Assembly (NCBI GenBank): GCA_030407005.1
Contig: JAUDYN010000004.1
Coordinates: 2,170,001 to 2,234,000, forward strand
DNA: 64,000 nt
DNA from: Desarmillaria ectypa
Lineage: Eukaryota; Basidiomycota; Agaricomycetes; Agaricales; Physalacriaceae
Direction of reading: 5' to 3'
The notes beneath the pieces are model-generated. The model saw nothing but the letters and a program-made list of their open reading frames with translations, was not told the DNA's origin and made no database searches. Made by a program: the position numbers and the translations under genes. Every line of letters starts with the position of its first letter. The stretch's first letter is position 1. This document shows positions 11,255 to 23,343 of this stretch, in pieces.

Positions 11255-12183
11255 TTAGATATACGCCACCGACATTTTCCATCCCTTCTTTAAGCTGAAT
11301 CCGTCGAGAGCATTCTTGGCCACGGTTGCCAACTCAGCGGTCTCGAATAGTACCTGCGCAAGTTTTATTTTTGCGCCATCTGCGTTAGGTGTCGGTGACT
11401 GGGTAACCTGAGTGGCTTGGAAGCCTTGGTATCTGGAGAAAAAAGTCAATGTCATACTCTATGACCGTAACGGACAGACTCACTGTTGGAACAGCACTGC
11501 AAGTATATCGTCTGTCACTTCTTGCGGAAGATTCGTACACAGTAGTCGTGCTGAGGGCTGGTCGACTTGAGGGGGTAGTGCAGCCGCTTTAGGTGGAAGA
11601 ATGTGAAACAGTTGTATATTATATGCAGTGAACAACACGACGTACAAGAAAAGGTAGGGCGTTGGGGCACATCGTCGTCGTCGTCTATTTCCATCTCCTC
11701 GTCATCTTGACTCTCGGCCTTATCCCGTTTCGCATTAGGCTCCTCCTCTGCTGCATCTGCGTCCCTGCGCCGCTTTTTGTCTCCATTGACGAATGCACTA
11801 GCGTTTGCTGATTTTGGTGGCACAAAGTCGGGGTCTTCTCTCCGTAGGGTTGCATACGATTTTGTTTTGGCATAGTCGATATGCTAGCCGACAGCAGTGA
11901 GAATACGACGGCCAAGAAACAGGGAAAGACGAACCATGGGCTTGTCATAGAATATCATGCCCTCGCATGCACGCAAAGCTGCAGTTGCTCCTGCCAGGTC
12001 GGTGAAAACGAGGAAGGCCTGGCCTCGCATAGCTGGACTCTTCGACGCGACTATGTCGACGAGCTTGCCGTATGTCGTGAAAAGAGCAAAAAGCTGGGTA
12101 CGCAGCTCATCCCTGTTGACCTTGTCGTTGAGATTGTTGACGTAGAGGGTAACATTGGGCTGGTTGGACGACGACGACGCCAT
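11255..12183 (-). CDS. U1A/U2B''-type spliceosomal RRM protein
   Basis: Four exons (minus strand): 11935-12183, 11646-11883, 11484-11586 and 11255-11432, giving 255 aa. RRM1 starts at once with RNP2 (LYVNNL, residues 13-18) and RNP1 (RGQAFLVF, residues 53-60), and ends with the family motif DYAKTKSYA. A basic then very acidic linker follows (KKRRRDADAAEEEP and EEMEIDDDDD). RRM2 begins at ARLLCTNLP and ends at the stop. Two RRMs around a charged linker is the U1A/U2B''/SNF layout; these proteins bind U1 and/or U2 snRNA stem-loops. Most fungi have one such protein, so I cannot say which snRNA it binds. Head-to-head with the ceramide synthase gene. Confidence 0.92.
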
Positions 12184-12526
12184 GGACGGTAGACCGGTGG
12201 TGAAAGCAAGAAGGGATCAATATTTCCTCGAAAAATACATATTCCCACGGTCCGGGCTTGTCCAAACGGGCAACATTTCCTCTGTAGAAACACGTCAGGA
12301 CGACGGTGTCGGTGCTGCCTCCGTTATTCCTGTTTTTTCTTTCTCCCTGTTCTTCGGTGGTAAAAGTGGGGGTAAATTGGGCCCCTAGACGTTCATCGGT
12401 GGTGGGTCCATTCGCAGCCTTTTTTTGAGGAACGTGGGCTCATTATTTTTCATGTTTGCATTTAGATAAGGGTGACCCTATAAATCCTTTCTGGTTCACT
12501 TCCTACCTCTTGCCTACGCCCACCAA
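12184..12526. promoter_or_regulatory. shared promoter region, RRM gene (-) and ceramide synthase (+)
   Basis: A 343-bp spacer between divergent ATGs. A TATAAA lies at 12479-12484, 43 bp upstream of the plus-strand ATG. No coding structure is seen. Confidence 0.5.
12479..12484 (+). promoter_or_regulatory. TATA box of the ceramide synthase gene
   Basis: TATAAA 43 bp upstream of the ATG at 12527. Confidence 0.4.
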
Positions 12527-13807
12527 ATGCTTTCTCTGGACAACGCAGGATGGCTGGCCCCCTACATCGCCCCGTTTGTAGCTCTCTCCTATCCAACCGA
12601 TGCCCCACCAAACGTAGATTCTTTCCCGGACGCTGCCTACTACCAAACGGGACCAAAAGATTTGTGTTTAATCATAACATATATTGCTATAATGGCCGTT
12701 GTTCGTGACGCGTTGAGGCTCGCCGTGTACGAGCCCTTTGCGCGGTGGAAGTTGACGACGGATTACGAAGCGCGATGGGCGCGAACGGCCAACGGCGCCA
12801 AGGCAAATGGTGTTGCCAATGGCGGCGGTAATGGTCATTCCATACCACGTTTGCGCAAGAGGGATATGCGAAAAATTCATCGAAGCGTGATGCGATTCGC
12901 CGAACAAGGATACCAGGCAGTTTACTACATCCTGATGTGGTGTTTTGGTTTCGTACGTTCAGCCATTTCCGTGTCTTCTTGTATTAACCGTACTTCCAGT
13001 ATGTTCACCTAAATCTACCAACCACAGTCTCCAACCCCACCGAGGTCTGGAAAGGCTATCCTCACATGCCTGTTGCTGGACCTTTGAAGGTCTACTATCT
13101 AACAGAAACCGCGTTCTATCTACATCAAATACTCATCCTCAATGCAGAAGCCAAGAGAAAAGATCATTGGCAAATGATGACCCACCACTTTATCACCGTT
13201 TTTCTCATGAGCACCAGCTACTACTACAATTTCACCCGTGTCGGTTGCTTGATCATGGTTTTGATGGACTGGTGTGATATCTTCCTCCCTGTGCGTATCT
13301 TCCGCCTTTTATTTTCACTGGGTTTCATATTTCTCAGATGGCCAAAATGCTCCGCTACTTGGAAGTCGCACAAGTTGTTTGTGATACGCTTTTTGCCTGG
13401 TTTATGATTTCATGGCTTGTTACGCGCCACGTACTATTCAATCTGGTTATCAAGTCATCACTTTACGACCTTCCGCGGCTTGTTGCGTTCCAATGGCACC
13501 CAGAGTCAGGACACTTCATGACTAGAGGATCCTATGTCATGTTCAACGTGTGTCTATGCACATTACAGGTGAGTAAATACTTACTTCCTCGCCAACCGCC
13601 CAATGACAAGCCGCCCCCGAAGATATTACAGATGATATGGTTTACAACCATTTGTCGAGTAGCCTGGGGTGTGGTGTCGGGTAAAGCTGCCTCTGACAGT
13701 CGGAGTGACGACGAAGAGTGAGTGCTTCATTTCCATGGTCACTTCCCAAATAACTTTTCACGTTCAGCGATGGTGACATGGACTCAGGAAATGATAAGGA
13801 CAAGTAG
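12527..13807 (+). CDS. lag1: ceramide synthase, TLC/LAG1 domain
   Basis: Five exons: 12527-12952, 13000-13290, 13338-13568, 13632-13717 and 13768-13807, giving 357 aa. The TLC domain has several hydrophobic segments and the diagnostic His pair at residues 204-205 (WQMMTHHFITVFLM). An acidic patch (MVLMDWCDIFLP) follows, as in Lag1/Lac1. Lag1 joins fatty acyl-CoA to sphingoid base in the ER. The tail after exon 4 is acidic (SRSDDED...), replacing the yeast KKXX-type end. Intron 3 (63 nt) is in frame without a stop, so a retained form could be translated. If the last intron were retained, the protein would end at a stop at 13719-13721. The family fit is strong. Confidence 0.93.
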
Positions 13808-14317
13808 CCTTAGATCAAAATCAGTTTGTTGCCGGGCAACTTGGTTTTCTGTGCACCATCTTTATAACAGAAGATGTTACTTCCTCGGCGAGACAAGTTC
13901 GGATTGAATACGACTGTCAGAAAAGAATGCGCAGTCAGCGAAGTTGGATTGGATTCAACGAGTATGCAATGTCGGGAAGCCCACAATTGACTGATATTAA
14001 TGCCCGGGACCATGTCTCTGCAAAGAGTGCATCCTTGAACCTTAAGTGGGATTCTGTTGTGGCAGCCCTAGTTTTGCTTCAAACTTTTATTTTTCATGCT
14101 CTAGAGTCAGTGTACGGATTATCTCCATTAATGCTATCGGAATCCATGGGGATAAGTGAGAAAATCACGAGTCACGTCTGTGACGCCGTAACTACCTTAT
14201 CGAGAGCATCTTACCGCATCTTGTACACTCGACCTCATCCAGGGGACGTGACTTTAGGACATATATACCTCTAGCTCGTCCTCCCTCTTACTCTGCAATT
14301 CACCTTCAATAATACCA
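13808..14317. other. intergenic, 3' flank of lag1 and promoter of the Snf7 gene
   Basis: A frame of 115 codons (13927-14274) exists but has no family signature or splice context, and I do not call it. A TATATA-like box lies near 14262-14268, about 50 bp before the ATG at 14318. Confidence 0.45.
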
Positions 14318-15197
14318 ATGATGGCCAGTTTTATGAGCTATTTTGGCACCCGACGGGACCCTAAGCAGTCGGCGAGGGATGCTATAGTTACACTGCGGCA
14401 ACAGCTGCAGATGATAGAGAAGAAGGAGGAATACCTGCAGAAGAAGATTGACGAGGACCTGAAGAAGGCCAAAGCAAATGCTGTTTCCAACAAGCCGGGT
14501 GCGTCGCCCAAACTCTGTGTCCCCAGTCAGAACTCATTGACTCAGCTTACCCCAAGTGGCTACTCAGGCTCTGAAACGGAAGAAGGCGAATGAACTCGAG
14601 CTAGATCGCCTTGCTGGGACACGACTGCAGCTCGAAATGCAAGTTAATACTCTCGAGTCGGCGAATTTGAACGCGGAGACGATGGCGGCTATGAAGAAGG
14701 CAGCTGATGCGTTGAAAGTTATTCATGGGAACATGTACGTCGCCTTGTATTCTTGTAGATCCTTTGCTTATCACCGCCTGATTAGGAATGTGGACAAAGT
14801 CGATGCGACGATGGCAGCTGTGAATGAACAGAGAGCGGTGGCAGACGAGATTGCTGATATCATATCAAATCCTGCGTACATAAACGCTGACTTGGATGAG
14901 GCATGTCACCCGCCTTTCTTATTGTTATATTGGCTAATGATCATTGTATTTCTAGGATGCTCTCAAGGCAGAATTGGATGAGCTAGAGCAAGATGAGCTG
15001 AATGAACGATTAATGGGTGCCGATCACGTACCGGTGCATCAACCAGAGTCAGCAACAACTCGAAAAGAAGGTGCATACCTTCTGTACTCGTGTCTTTTCA
15101 TTCGGACATTGATGTTGCCTTCTCTATAGCTCCGGTTGCTGTCGAGGATGACGAAGAAGCTCAGCTTAGACAACTACAGGCAGAACTCGCAATGTAG
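14318..15197 (+). CDS. vps32: ESCRT-III core subunit Snf7/Vps32
   Basis: Five exons: 14318-14498, 14557-14734, 14786-14900, 14956-15070 and 15130-15197, giving 218 aa. The family pattern is clear: basic N-terminal helix (ARDAIVTLRQQLQMIEKKE), ELDRLAGTRLQLEMQ, the ESANLNAETMAAMKK block, an acidic C-terminal half and the late DELEQDELNERLMGADH motif that binds partners such as Vps4 and Bro1. Snf7 polymerises on endosomal membranes to cut vesicles into multivesicular bodies. Intron 3 (14901-14955) starts with GC (GCATGT), required to restore ..NADLDE/DALKAEL... A second ESCRT-III gene, vps24, lies about 21 kb downstream. The first of two adjacent ATGs is used. Confidence 0.95.
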
Positions 15198-15525
15198 CTC
15201 CTTAAATCCTTCTTCCGTTCAGTTCTATCATCTCCACTTGTTCTATTACTTACATCATGAGTCTTGTAGTTTTCTGTTGATATCTGTTCCAATATTACCA
15301 CACTATTGTATATTCGGAGAACGCAAAATGCGATACTGAAGAGGCGAATTCAGACAAGATGAAGCGGATACATTTTGATGTACAGAATTTACATAAGTTA
15401 AGGACGTTGCTGCCTTTGCTATTGGTATCGACGATGAAGATGCCCGAAGTACGCTATAATTGAAATGCGAAGAACGAAGACTAGGACTCGGATAATAATT
15501 CTACAGAGCTAATATGATTAAAGCG
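15198..15525. other. spacer between convergent genes
   Basis: It holds the 3' ends of the Snf7 gene (+) and the Nem1-like gene (-). No gene is seen. Confidence 0.5.
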
Positions 15526-16974
15526 TCATGAGGATCCGCCTACACAACGGAGGCCTAGCACACGACGAACGTCCGATGTAAATCGTAGAGAGTCAAGAAC
15601 AGGAAGGAGGTCCAGTAAGGCTTCATCTGAAGGATCGTGAGTCCACCCTTCTATAGGAATCCCATTAGCTGCGAGAGAGCAAGTCAGTCAGGTCGTGAAG
15701 TGGATGAATAGATGCAGACGGACCTTCGTTTACACGATAACTTATAGGCGAGTTGTCGATAAGACAGACCCGTGCTAGGTCACCCTCTACGACTGAAAGG
15801 TCTTTCGTGTAGGAACCATTAGGCAGCTGAGTACATGACTGCGCCGATGTCAGGGCAACCGGACAGCGAAAATACGCGAAAAAGAACGCACGTCTCTAAA
15901 TAACCGATTTGAAAGTATCCCCCGGCCAGCGTCTAGCCAGTCGATGACGGGATCTGCGTACTCTTGCATTGATGCAGTAAATATCACGAGCGTGTACCAT
16001 CCCGAGACCTGTGGTATGCGATGACGGCATGTCGAGTACAAGGAACGAATACTGCGTACCGTGCGCAAAAAGAAGTCTACAAACGGCCTCTTGTACACAT
16101 GATATAGGGTACTGCGCCCACCCATAACAACCTCCACCACATGTCCGGAGCTCTTGTTCCGCCTGGTAAAAGCGCTTAGGCCAAAAAAACCAGAGCCACT
16201 GGACGAAGCGGGCATAGGCCGTGACGTTGAATGGATGAGTGTCTCATCTAGATCAAGAACGAGGGTTTTTTGAAGATGGAATGGGGTCTTTCGGGTGGTA
16301 AGGCTGGGTGTTGATGAGCGGGAATGAGTGGCCGAAGAAATCTCTGGCGGCGACGAAGACTTGGCATCGAGAACGGTGGAATCGATATATGAACGACTGA
16401 CGTACGGAAAGATGGGACTTTGAAGGAGAGGTGGAGCTGGCTTTGCTGGCAAGAGATGCAGAGGAGAAGAGGCATCATCTGTGTCTTCATCTGTGCTGTC
16501 CTTCTCTGGTGACGCGGCAACGACCTGAATCGACATCGACTGCCGTCCCTGAGCCCCGCGCGATTCGATCCACGATGTCCAGACAGACTGCAGGGCGTCC
16601 CAAGCGAGGACGAGGACTCGAACGAGGAATATGCGATGAATCAGCGTGTGGAGGGTCTCCTTCGGTACGACCTGCATGTCTATCGAAACGGTGGGTGGCG
16701 AATCTGGGTGAGGACGAGCAGCCCGCTTTGCAAAGGATATGAAATGCGAAGGAAACGAATACGACCGTTTCGTTGGGGTAGAGTTTGGCTGGGGCGAGAA
16801 GAGAAACGACTTTGTAGACCAAGGCTTCACACGCGGCAGCGGCGTCTCCGTAGCGGATGGACTGCGTCGGTCGGGATGCAAAGACTGATGTTGCTCGGAC
16901 GTCGGTGTCGACGGTGGTGTCCTGGCAGAGGCAAGGACGTCGAACTGGCGCGACAAGTAGGCCAGAGAATTCAT
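15526..16974 (-). CDS. nem1: Nem1/Dullard-like FCP1-domain phosphatase
   Basis: Four exons (minus strand): 16060-16974, 15892-16008, 15724-15838 and 15526-15668, giving 429 aa. The FCP1/SCP domain near residue 240 has the catalytic DxDxT signature ([12 protein letters not shown]). It continues with [31 protein letters not shown], a CLIDNSP block and [17 protein letters not shown] hydrophobic stretch ahead of the domain ([13 protein letters not shown]) could be the membrane segment typical of Nem1. In yeast Nem1-Spo7 activates the lipin Pah1 at the ER/nuclear envelope, steering lipid from membrane growth to storage. The N-terminal 110 residues are Ser/Pro-rich. Scp1-like phosphatases share the core, but the TM segment and the end motif favour Nem1. 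Confidence 0.88.
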
Positions 16975-17159
16975 CCTGCCAGCACCGTCAACGACGAGTA
17001 ACAGTGATACTTAGCAAATAATGGAAATAAGAGGAATAATACTGGGATATCCGTTGGACGGACGAAGGATGATGGACCCAGTTTGTGATAATGGGGGATC
17101 GTGGGTCACTGCTTCAAGATGTCAATCACGCGCCGCGACAAAGTTTGCAGTTGATTGGC

Positions 17160-17189
17160 AATTTCTTTTTCTTTTTCTTTTTCTTTATT
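17160..17189. repeat. (TTTTTC)n-like pyrimidine tract
   Basis: A short run of repeated T5C/T4C units just beyond the stop codon of the next minus-strand gene. Simple sequence in a 3' flank. Confidence 0.6.
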
Positions 17190-17888
17190 TCAAGTATATA
17201 TGATGCATGACTCCAGGTTGGAAAAACATTCCTTGTCCATCTCACGAATTGCACTGCTACGTCTAACGTTCGTCCGACCCGGCCTGCCCTGCGGATTTAT
17301 ATTTCTCCTGATAACTCCACTTTTCCCGGGTCCCATCCTTTCTGGTACGGTAGTCTTATCTTCATGTCTGCGGAATGGTCAGCAGGACAAACTACTTGTC
17401 ATTACCGGTCACTTACGCGATGGCCCTGCCGCTTAGAACTCTCCCATCGACAATGGCTGATTCTTTGATTCTGGACGGCTCTTCGCGGCAACTCTCCGAG
17501 GAAGTAACATTACTCTGATTTTCTTTCATCCTTCGTACTGCAGTACGTTCTCCACGCCAAACAGTATAGGCAGTCTGCAATTACAGGGTAAGATTAGCTC
17601 CGTATCAATAATTAGCCTACGCACATATGCAACGACCATCGCTCCAGCACAAGTAATCACGCCAGTCGAAACGGGCCGTCCTTTGATCCCTTCAACGTGG
17701 GGCAAATGGATCATATGCAACCGCCGCGATGATTGAACAGCGAGAGCTCGAGTCATTTTCAGGTTTCTGATAGCTGTAGTGTAGGTAATAGGATGCATTA
17801 AGGCCCTACCTTTTCCCCCCACCTTTATGTGCTGTACCGAGCGACTCGAGATTCTCCCCTCATTGTCTAGAGGGACCCGGGCCTGCAT
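17190..17888 (-). CDS. small predicted single-pass membrane protein, unknown
   Basis: Proposed exons (minus strand): 17625-17888, 17417-17574 and 17190-17367, giving 199 aa with phases that close at good GTGCGT and GTAAGT donors. The clearest part is one hydrophobic segment (STGVITCAGAMVVAY) followed by TAYTVWRGERTAVRRMK. This resembles small mitochondrial or ER proteins with a basic N-terminal part and one TM helix. The rest is polar and basic. I recognise no family. The region 17774-17809 could be a 36-nt in-frame intron, or the start could be an internal Met near 17756. The model rests on splice signals and the TM block only, so treat it as tentative. Confidence 0.42.
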
Positions 17889-18208
17889 AGAAAAAAGGTC
17901 ATACCATTCACAATGTCCCCCTTATCTCTCTTCTTACGTTTCTATAACGAGTTACCCAGGACAACTGGCTACTCTTCCATTATACTCAGGCCTCTAGACA
18001 ATTCGAGAACAACGTTTCTGAAAAGAGGGTGTTTCTCCCGTGCTTCTCCGATCATTATCGGGTCTAACCGCTCCCTCCTGCGGTCACCTGCGCCACCATG
18101 CTTCGTTTCTTGAAGACCTAGATGCTCTTCCTGGACAATCTCACACCTTTCAAATGTGCGCGAACACCGCCCTCTCCTACATTCAACTTCAACCTACATA
18201 TGTATACA
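17889..18208. other. spacer, no gene seen
   Basis: It lies between the start of the small membrane protein gene and the stop of the MFS gene. I see only short unsupported frames here. Confidence 0.45.
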
Positions 18209-20335
18209 TCAGATCAAGTATCTAAAGCCATGAGCATCCACCCCCTTCTCCTCTTCGTCCTTATCCATTTTCTTGTTGAGCGCAATGAGATATTGCCTAA
18301 ATATCCAGTTCATAATAATTGTGAAAGCGAACACTGCTATGCATATGTAATATGAGTTGTTGTATGTGGGGCCCCACATAGTCGGCCATACATAACTGAA
18401 AAAAAGATTGATGAGTCTCACAAAGCCTCAAGAATAATCTGATAATTCCTTACGATCCGGCAACATTCCCGAGCTGCGAGAATGCATTTGTCAGAGCGAG
18501 TGCGACTGCGCGCTTTGAAGGAGGCCTCGGGAAGCAATTGCTGATCCAAGCATACATCACGACGAAACCTGCGTAGCTTTGAGCCATTAAGAACCTGTCA
18601 AGACCTCGTGAGCTGGGATTTTGAACCTTGTATCAGACGTAACGCACAGAGAAACATATCGTGCAGCGATGTTCATGGTGGAGACAGCGATGATGAATCC
18701 AATGATACCAAATCCGAATGGAATGACTATGTGATAGAATCTCTCTTTCGTCTTGTCCGAATGGCTGCAGTATCGTTGGTGAGAGGAGGCATATATTTAA
18801 CGAGTGAAACGTTTACTGACCGGGATATAATGAATGATAATATGGTCGTAAAAATGAACGGAGGTGCACACAGGAGCAGAGTCACCGTGCGATTGTATCC
18901 CATCGTAGCACTGTAAAGCGCGCTTTAGTTGACATATACTGTGATTGGGATTTCACGAGCCTTAGTGTAGGGAAATACTGATTGAACGAAAGCCCCACAA
19001 CTTGAGCAGTCAAGGCTAGGGACATCCACCAGATCTTCCAATCCGTGAGCGCAAGCCAAAGGCCGCCCAAAGGACTTCCGTCCTCTGTTTCATTTTGATC
19101 ACCAACGCCGACATCCTCTTCCATTCTTTGGATTGCAAGTTGGCGCTCCAAAGGAGACAACCACTTGGTTGTGGCAGGGAAGTCGGGCAGGATAAATATG
19201 GCTAGGAAAGCGACGAAGACAGTGAGGGAACCCTCGATATAGAAGAGCCATCTTCATGTTCAAAATCATTGTTAGCGCAATCACCTTGATATGAAACACA
19301 TGTTTACCTCCATGCGGCATGTCCAAGCTTTCCCTCCATACCGCTTAGAATACCTGAAGCTAAGAGGTTGCCGAAGGCGTTACTGATAATGTTACCGCAG
19401 TATAAAATCGCCGTTCGAAGACCAATCTCATCTCGTTTATACCACTGAAGACTGGTCAGTAATGTGAGACGAAGAGGGGACTACACGTACTTTGGAAATC
19501 AAGAATAAGGCACCCGGAAAGAACGCAGCTTCCACAAAACCGAGGAAAAAGCGTGTCAACAGTGCCCCAACAAAACTAGGAAAAGTTACTGTCGGTGATG
19601 ACGTCACAGAGAAACAATAAGGTGCTTACTTATGCGTGATGCCTAGTGTCCATCACTCGACATGTCAGATGCTACATCTTCGGGAAAAAGTCCACCCACC
19701 GGTAAGGCATGAGCTGGCAGTGCAGTAGCGTTAGAGAAAGAAGAGGTGAATAACGAGATACGAACATGATGCCCCAGACCATCATACATGTAGGAAGGTA
19801 AAGCGACGGCTTTCCAATCCAATTTAAAAACATATTTCTGCATTACCAATGAGATCATAACGTAGATCGATAAGAGAAGGAGCTTACGATGGTATCTGCA
19901 TAATGATATAGCCAACGTAAAGTATCGACAGCAGTGTCGCAAACTCTTCGCCTTTGAGATTCAAATCATCTTCAAGGCCTCGTAGACGCGCCGCGCTTGA
20001 TAAATAGATTCAGAATACCATGCCATATGTATTTCTATTATAACTGACGCTGCATTGTTTCTGTCGATCTGATTGCATCCGTTAGAAAAGTAGGAGCCGA
20101 CAAGATCAGATTTTAGACTTGCATAATTTAAGATGTATATGAAGATGAGAATGCTCATCCTGAGGTCAAGCTTCCAAAGTAGCTTCTTCTCCAGGGAAAT
20201 ACGAGCTTGATGCCCCCCATACTTCGCGTCGGGATCCACGCTATCCTGTTGTCCTTCTTGTGTATGGATGTATTCATCGAGGCGCTTTTCGGGGTCCGAG
20301 TCGTTGAGATTCTGTTCGTGAACCGGTTCCGTCAT
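18209..20335 (-). CDS. MFS anion:cation symporter, Dal5/Tna1-like (paralog A)
   Basis: Thirteen exons (minus strand): 20123-20335, 20049-20068, 19888-19995, 19766-19837, 19700-19713, 19630-19642, 19491-19575, 19308-19444, 18961-19251, 18821-18910, 18648-18764, 18454-18594 and 18209-18395, giving 495 aa. Twelve TM helices are expected. Family hallmarks are LNYIDRNNAAAARLRG, MQIPSNMFLNWIGKPS, LLTRFFLGFVEAAFFPGAL and SWKYKR-like ISKWYKRDE. The ACS/Dal5 family imports small organic anions such as allantoate, nicotinate or pantothenate; the substrate is unknown. Three exons are 20, 14 and 13 nt. Introns at 20069-20122 and 18911-18960 begin with GC. The paralog at 23344-25214 carries the 72+14+13 nt segment as one 99-nt exon, which confirms the split. 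Confidence 0.92.
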
Positions 20336-20529
20336 GGTGGTAGGAAGGATCAAAGAGCCGATACATGTCCGGAGCTTTTAATGTGTGCAGAATTAGCTTC
20401 TCAGATGATTGCATCGCTCCATTTCTTTGCAGCATGATAGCGTGTGGATGAACCCCGGAAAATTCGATGAAATAGCACACGTGCACAAAACAATGACATG
20501 CCTCCACGTGACGGGGCGCGTCGTTGAAC

Positions 20530-21358
20530 ATGGACCGCCATCAACAGGTAGGCGAGCTCATCGACAGTCTCGCTGTCCTCGACAAGCACGCAGTACCTCT
20601 TCAGGACTCGTGTCCAATTTGCCTAATACCCTTTACTGATTTCTTCAACGACGGTGGTGATCACCTGGCCCCTGATTGCGGCGTCACTAAACTCGATGGT
20701 TGCGGGCACGTTTTCTGCAGGAAGGAGTGAGTTTAACATTCTGTCCTCCTTGCACTACTTTGGCTGAGTGTCATGATAGCTTGATAGAATGGATCCGTAC
20801 TTTGGTTAGTGCTCTAGGACAATGCATATCCATGTGTACTAATACATGTCACTTCAGCATGGTAGCTGTCCTACTTGTCGCCATATGTTTCTTGACATAC
20901 GACCTCCTTCTGAGTCGGATGACGAATCTTCTGATGGCGGGGAGTACATTCCGAATGACGACGATGACGATGAAGCCTTCTACGGCGAAGGCGAATACGA
21001 TGAATTTATCGAGGTGGAGGAGGACTTGATTGATATCGACCCAGATGACTACTCTCCTACCGACGAAATGGATTTGGATATGTACAGGACCTGGCAGGTG
21101 CAAGAACGGAGTGACTTTGAAGGCGAGTGGGGCCTTACCGACACCGAGTCTGACTCGCCGTCTGAAGGTGACATGAGCTGGAATGAGAGTGACAGGGACA
21201 GTTCCATGGGTGTGTTTGCAATATCCACTCTTCTATATTATTGCCTTAATTTTAATTCCCTAGTTGGTGAAGACAACGTCACTGTTAATGAAGCCGGCAA
21301 TGAGGCCGATGACGCTACCAGCGATCTCACCAGAGACGTTGAAGATGAGACCAAATAG
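20530..21358 (+). CDS. RING-finger protein with long acidic tail
   Basis: Four exons: 20530-20726, 20780-20804, 20858-21209 and 21264-21358, giving 222 aa. The RING is split over three exons: DSCPICLIPF, then LDGCGHVFCRKD, then LIEWIRTLHGSCPTCRHMF, with spacing fitting C3HC4. A stretch of about 14 residues (FNDGGDHLAPDCGV) lengthens the loop between the first Cys pairs. After the RING the protein is strongly acidic (repeated DDDDDE, EEDLIDIDPDD). Such proteins are usually ubiquitin ligases; target and pathway are unknown. Exon 2 is 25 nt. Intron 3 (54 nt) is in frame and stop-free, so its retention would add 18 residues. The ATG sits 194 bp from that of the divergent MFS gene. Confidence 0.82.
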
Positions 21359-21449
21359 AATTCATCCCTGCATTAAATTATCCCGCAGTATTACGCACCC
21401 TTCACTGTACAGAGTACCATCATCATTTATTTTGTGCCTTGTACAAACC

Positions 21450-23118
21450 TTATATACTAGTCAGTGCAGCCTCTGTAGTGGCATTATCCTTGTCTTTCCA
21501 TACGCCTGTAAATTTACCGCTCCATTTTAATCCTTTACCGCCACCTTTTACTCCCAACTTAGCCTTCAAGTTATCCCCTACCTCCTTCACTAATTTATCA
21601 TCTGAGCTAATGACCATCACAACAGTAGTGCTTGAACTGGTCTGGGAAGAGGGCGACGACGAAAAGATGAGAACAAATCGCCGTGCAGCAGCGGTCCCCT
21701 CCAGGACGTCCGAAAACGCAACGCTGATCATTGACAGAAACCCAAGAGCGTTACTAGAATCATCAGTGCGATGTATGTGTTTCTTGAACACTTCACCATC
21801 GGCAGAACAGAGTTCTTGATATAAATCTCGGATAATGAAAGTTGCCAACTCGCTTTCGACATCCTGAACGCGTTTCACTGCCCTCTTCCGTTCATCGACA
21901 ACCTGATTGACACGTTCCGGGACCAACGGGGCGCCGCAGCTCAGATTAGATGCGGTGCTTGCAAGGAGAGAATGTGTCGAGGATAAATAGGTGATAAGGC
22001 GAGGTCCGGAGAGAAAATATAATCGTGCCGAAGTAGTAGACGAGCGGGCTAGCGCGTCGGTATGAGGTAGAAGAAAAAGTTGAAGGTTCTTGATGCTTGG
22101 TAGATGGGTGCCACAACAACTAGTAGGTATTAGAGAGGAATTTCCTATATGCAACCTGTTACTTACGGGTTTATATCGATGCCCTCAATAACAACTACTC
22201 GTTTTACCCCTCCAGTGTAGTCATCGGGTAGACCCCTGCCTACCGCGCGACCACTCCCTAGCTTCGGGACTTCGGTTTCTTTTCCTGGCTCCAACTCTTC
22301 AACTTCTATATGGACGTTTCTTCCTTCGAACACCAGTCTATTAGCTTCATCCTGGATAGACTTAATTTCCTCAACCGTCATGCCTCGAGGAACTTCGACA
22401 TAACAAGGAGCGGGATAGCTTGTTAGAGACCAGGAGAGTGTGGGTAAATTCAGACGAGTCTCCAGAAGCGCCGAAAGAAGATGCTGAGATGTATGCATAG
22501 ACATCTGACGGGAATGTTAGACTGATTCTATTGTGAATGAGGGTAAAGACTTGCATGGTCATATCTTTTATTATATCCAGCTTGATCGAGGGCTGCAGTG
22601 ACTTTGCTACCGGGTGAAAACGCAATCAAGGCAACGTCCACGCTGCCGTGTGGAACGTGGACATAGTGAATGGCATGGCCTCCATGTCTTTTAGACTGTA
22701 CGACGCTCCAGACCGTACCATCCAGTGTGGTGATGATTCCGGTATCCGTAGGCTGGCCTCCCCCTTCCGGAAATATTACAGTGTCGTGCAAAACGACCTC
22801 CAATATAGGATCATCTGGTAATGTCGGCGCAAGAACAGCCTTCTTGGTTTTCTTTCCTACTGATGGCAGTGCCGGTTGCGATACTACACAGTTTACAACC
22901 GTGGTCTCTATTTCTCGCAGGAGAGGGTCGCCTGGACCAAGGACAAAAACGAATCAATGGGGATTGCTCGTGATACGAGGAGATAAAGTACGTTGACAAG
23001 CCAAAAGGCCCACTGGAATGGGAAGCCGGGGGTCTGTACTGACGCGCAATGCCGGCGAGATGATCCTGTGGTAGTCGTGCGGTGTCGCCGACGGTAGAAG
23101 AAGAGCAGTAGCAGCCAT
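21450..23118 (-). CDS. AARSD1/AlaX-like alanyl-tRNA editing domain protein
   Basis: Four exons (minus strand): 22992-23118, 22555-22931, 22167-22504 and 21450-22119, giving 503 aa. The start of the domain reads LLACQRDPLLREIETTVV. The editing core has DTVIFPEGGGQPTDTG, HMSMHTSQHLLSALLE (the HxxxH metal site) and later a Cys-x-x-x-His element (CCGTHLPSI), as in AlaRS editing domains. AARSD1/AlaX proteins act in trans to hydrolyse Ser-tRNA(Ala). The C-terminal part (SDDKLVKEVGDNLKAKLGVKGGGKG) resembles the DHHA1-type tail. Intron 22505-22554 begins with GCAAGT, a GC-AG intron forced by phase and by ..KRYDH/MSMHTS... The gene lies between the two transporter paralogs. Confidence 0.92.
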
Positions 23119-23343
23119 TTCTGTGGTAATGGCAAGTCGGGAGAAGGAAAGAAGTCGTGAGAAACTGACTGACGTTCCTGTTCTGCAGCGATGGACACCT
23201 AGCTATCTCCCTTATCTGCTGAATGGCCTACAATGACCCCAATCCTCATCTGGAGGACGATGAATATCAGCCGTTGTTGCTGTCACAGCGCTCTGGTGTG
23301 TCCTCCCCTGTCGAGATGCGATTCTTTCGAGTTTTGACTTGCC

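Noticed and set aside
13927..14274. 115-codon frame before the Snf7 gene
   Set aside because: No family signature, no splice context, lies in a promoter region.
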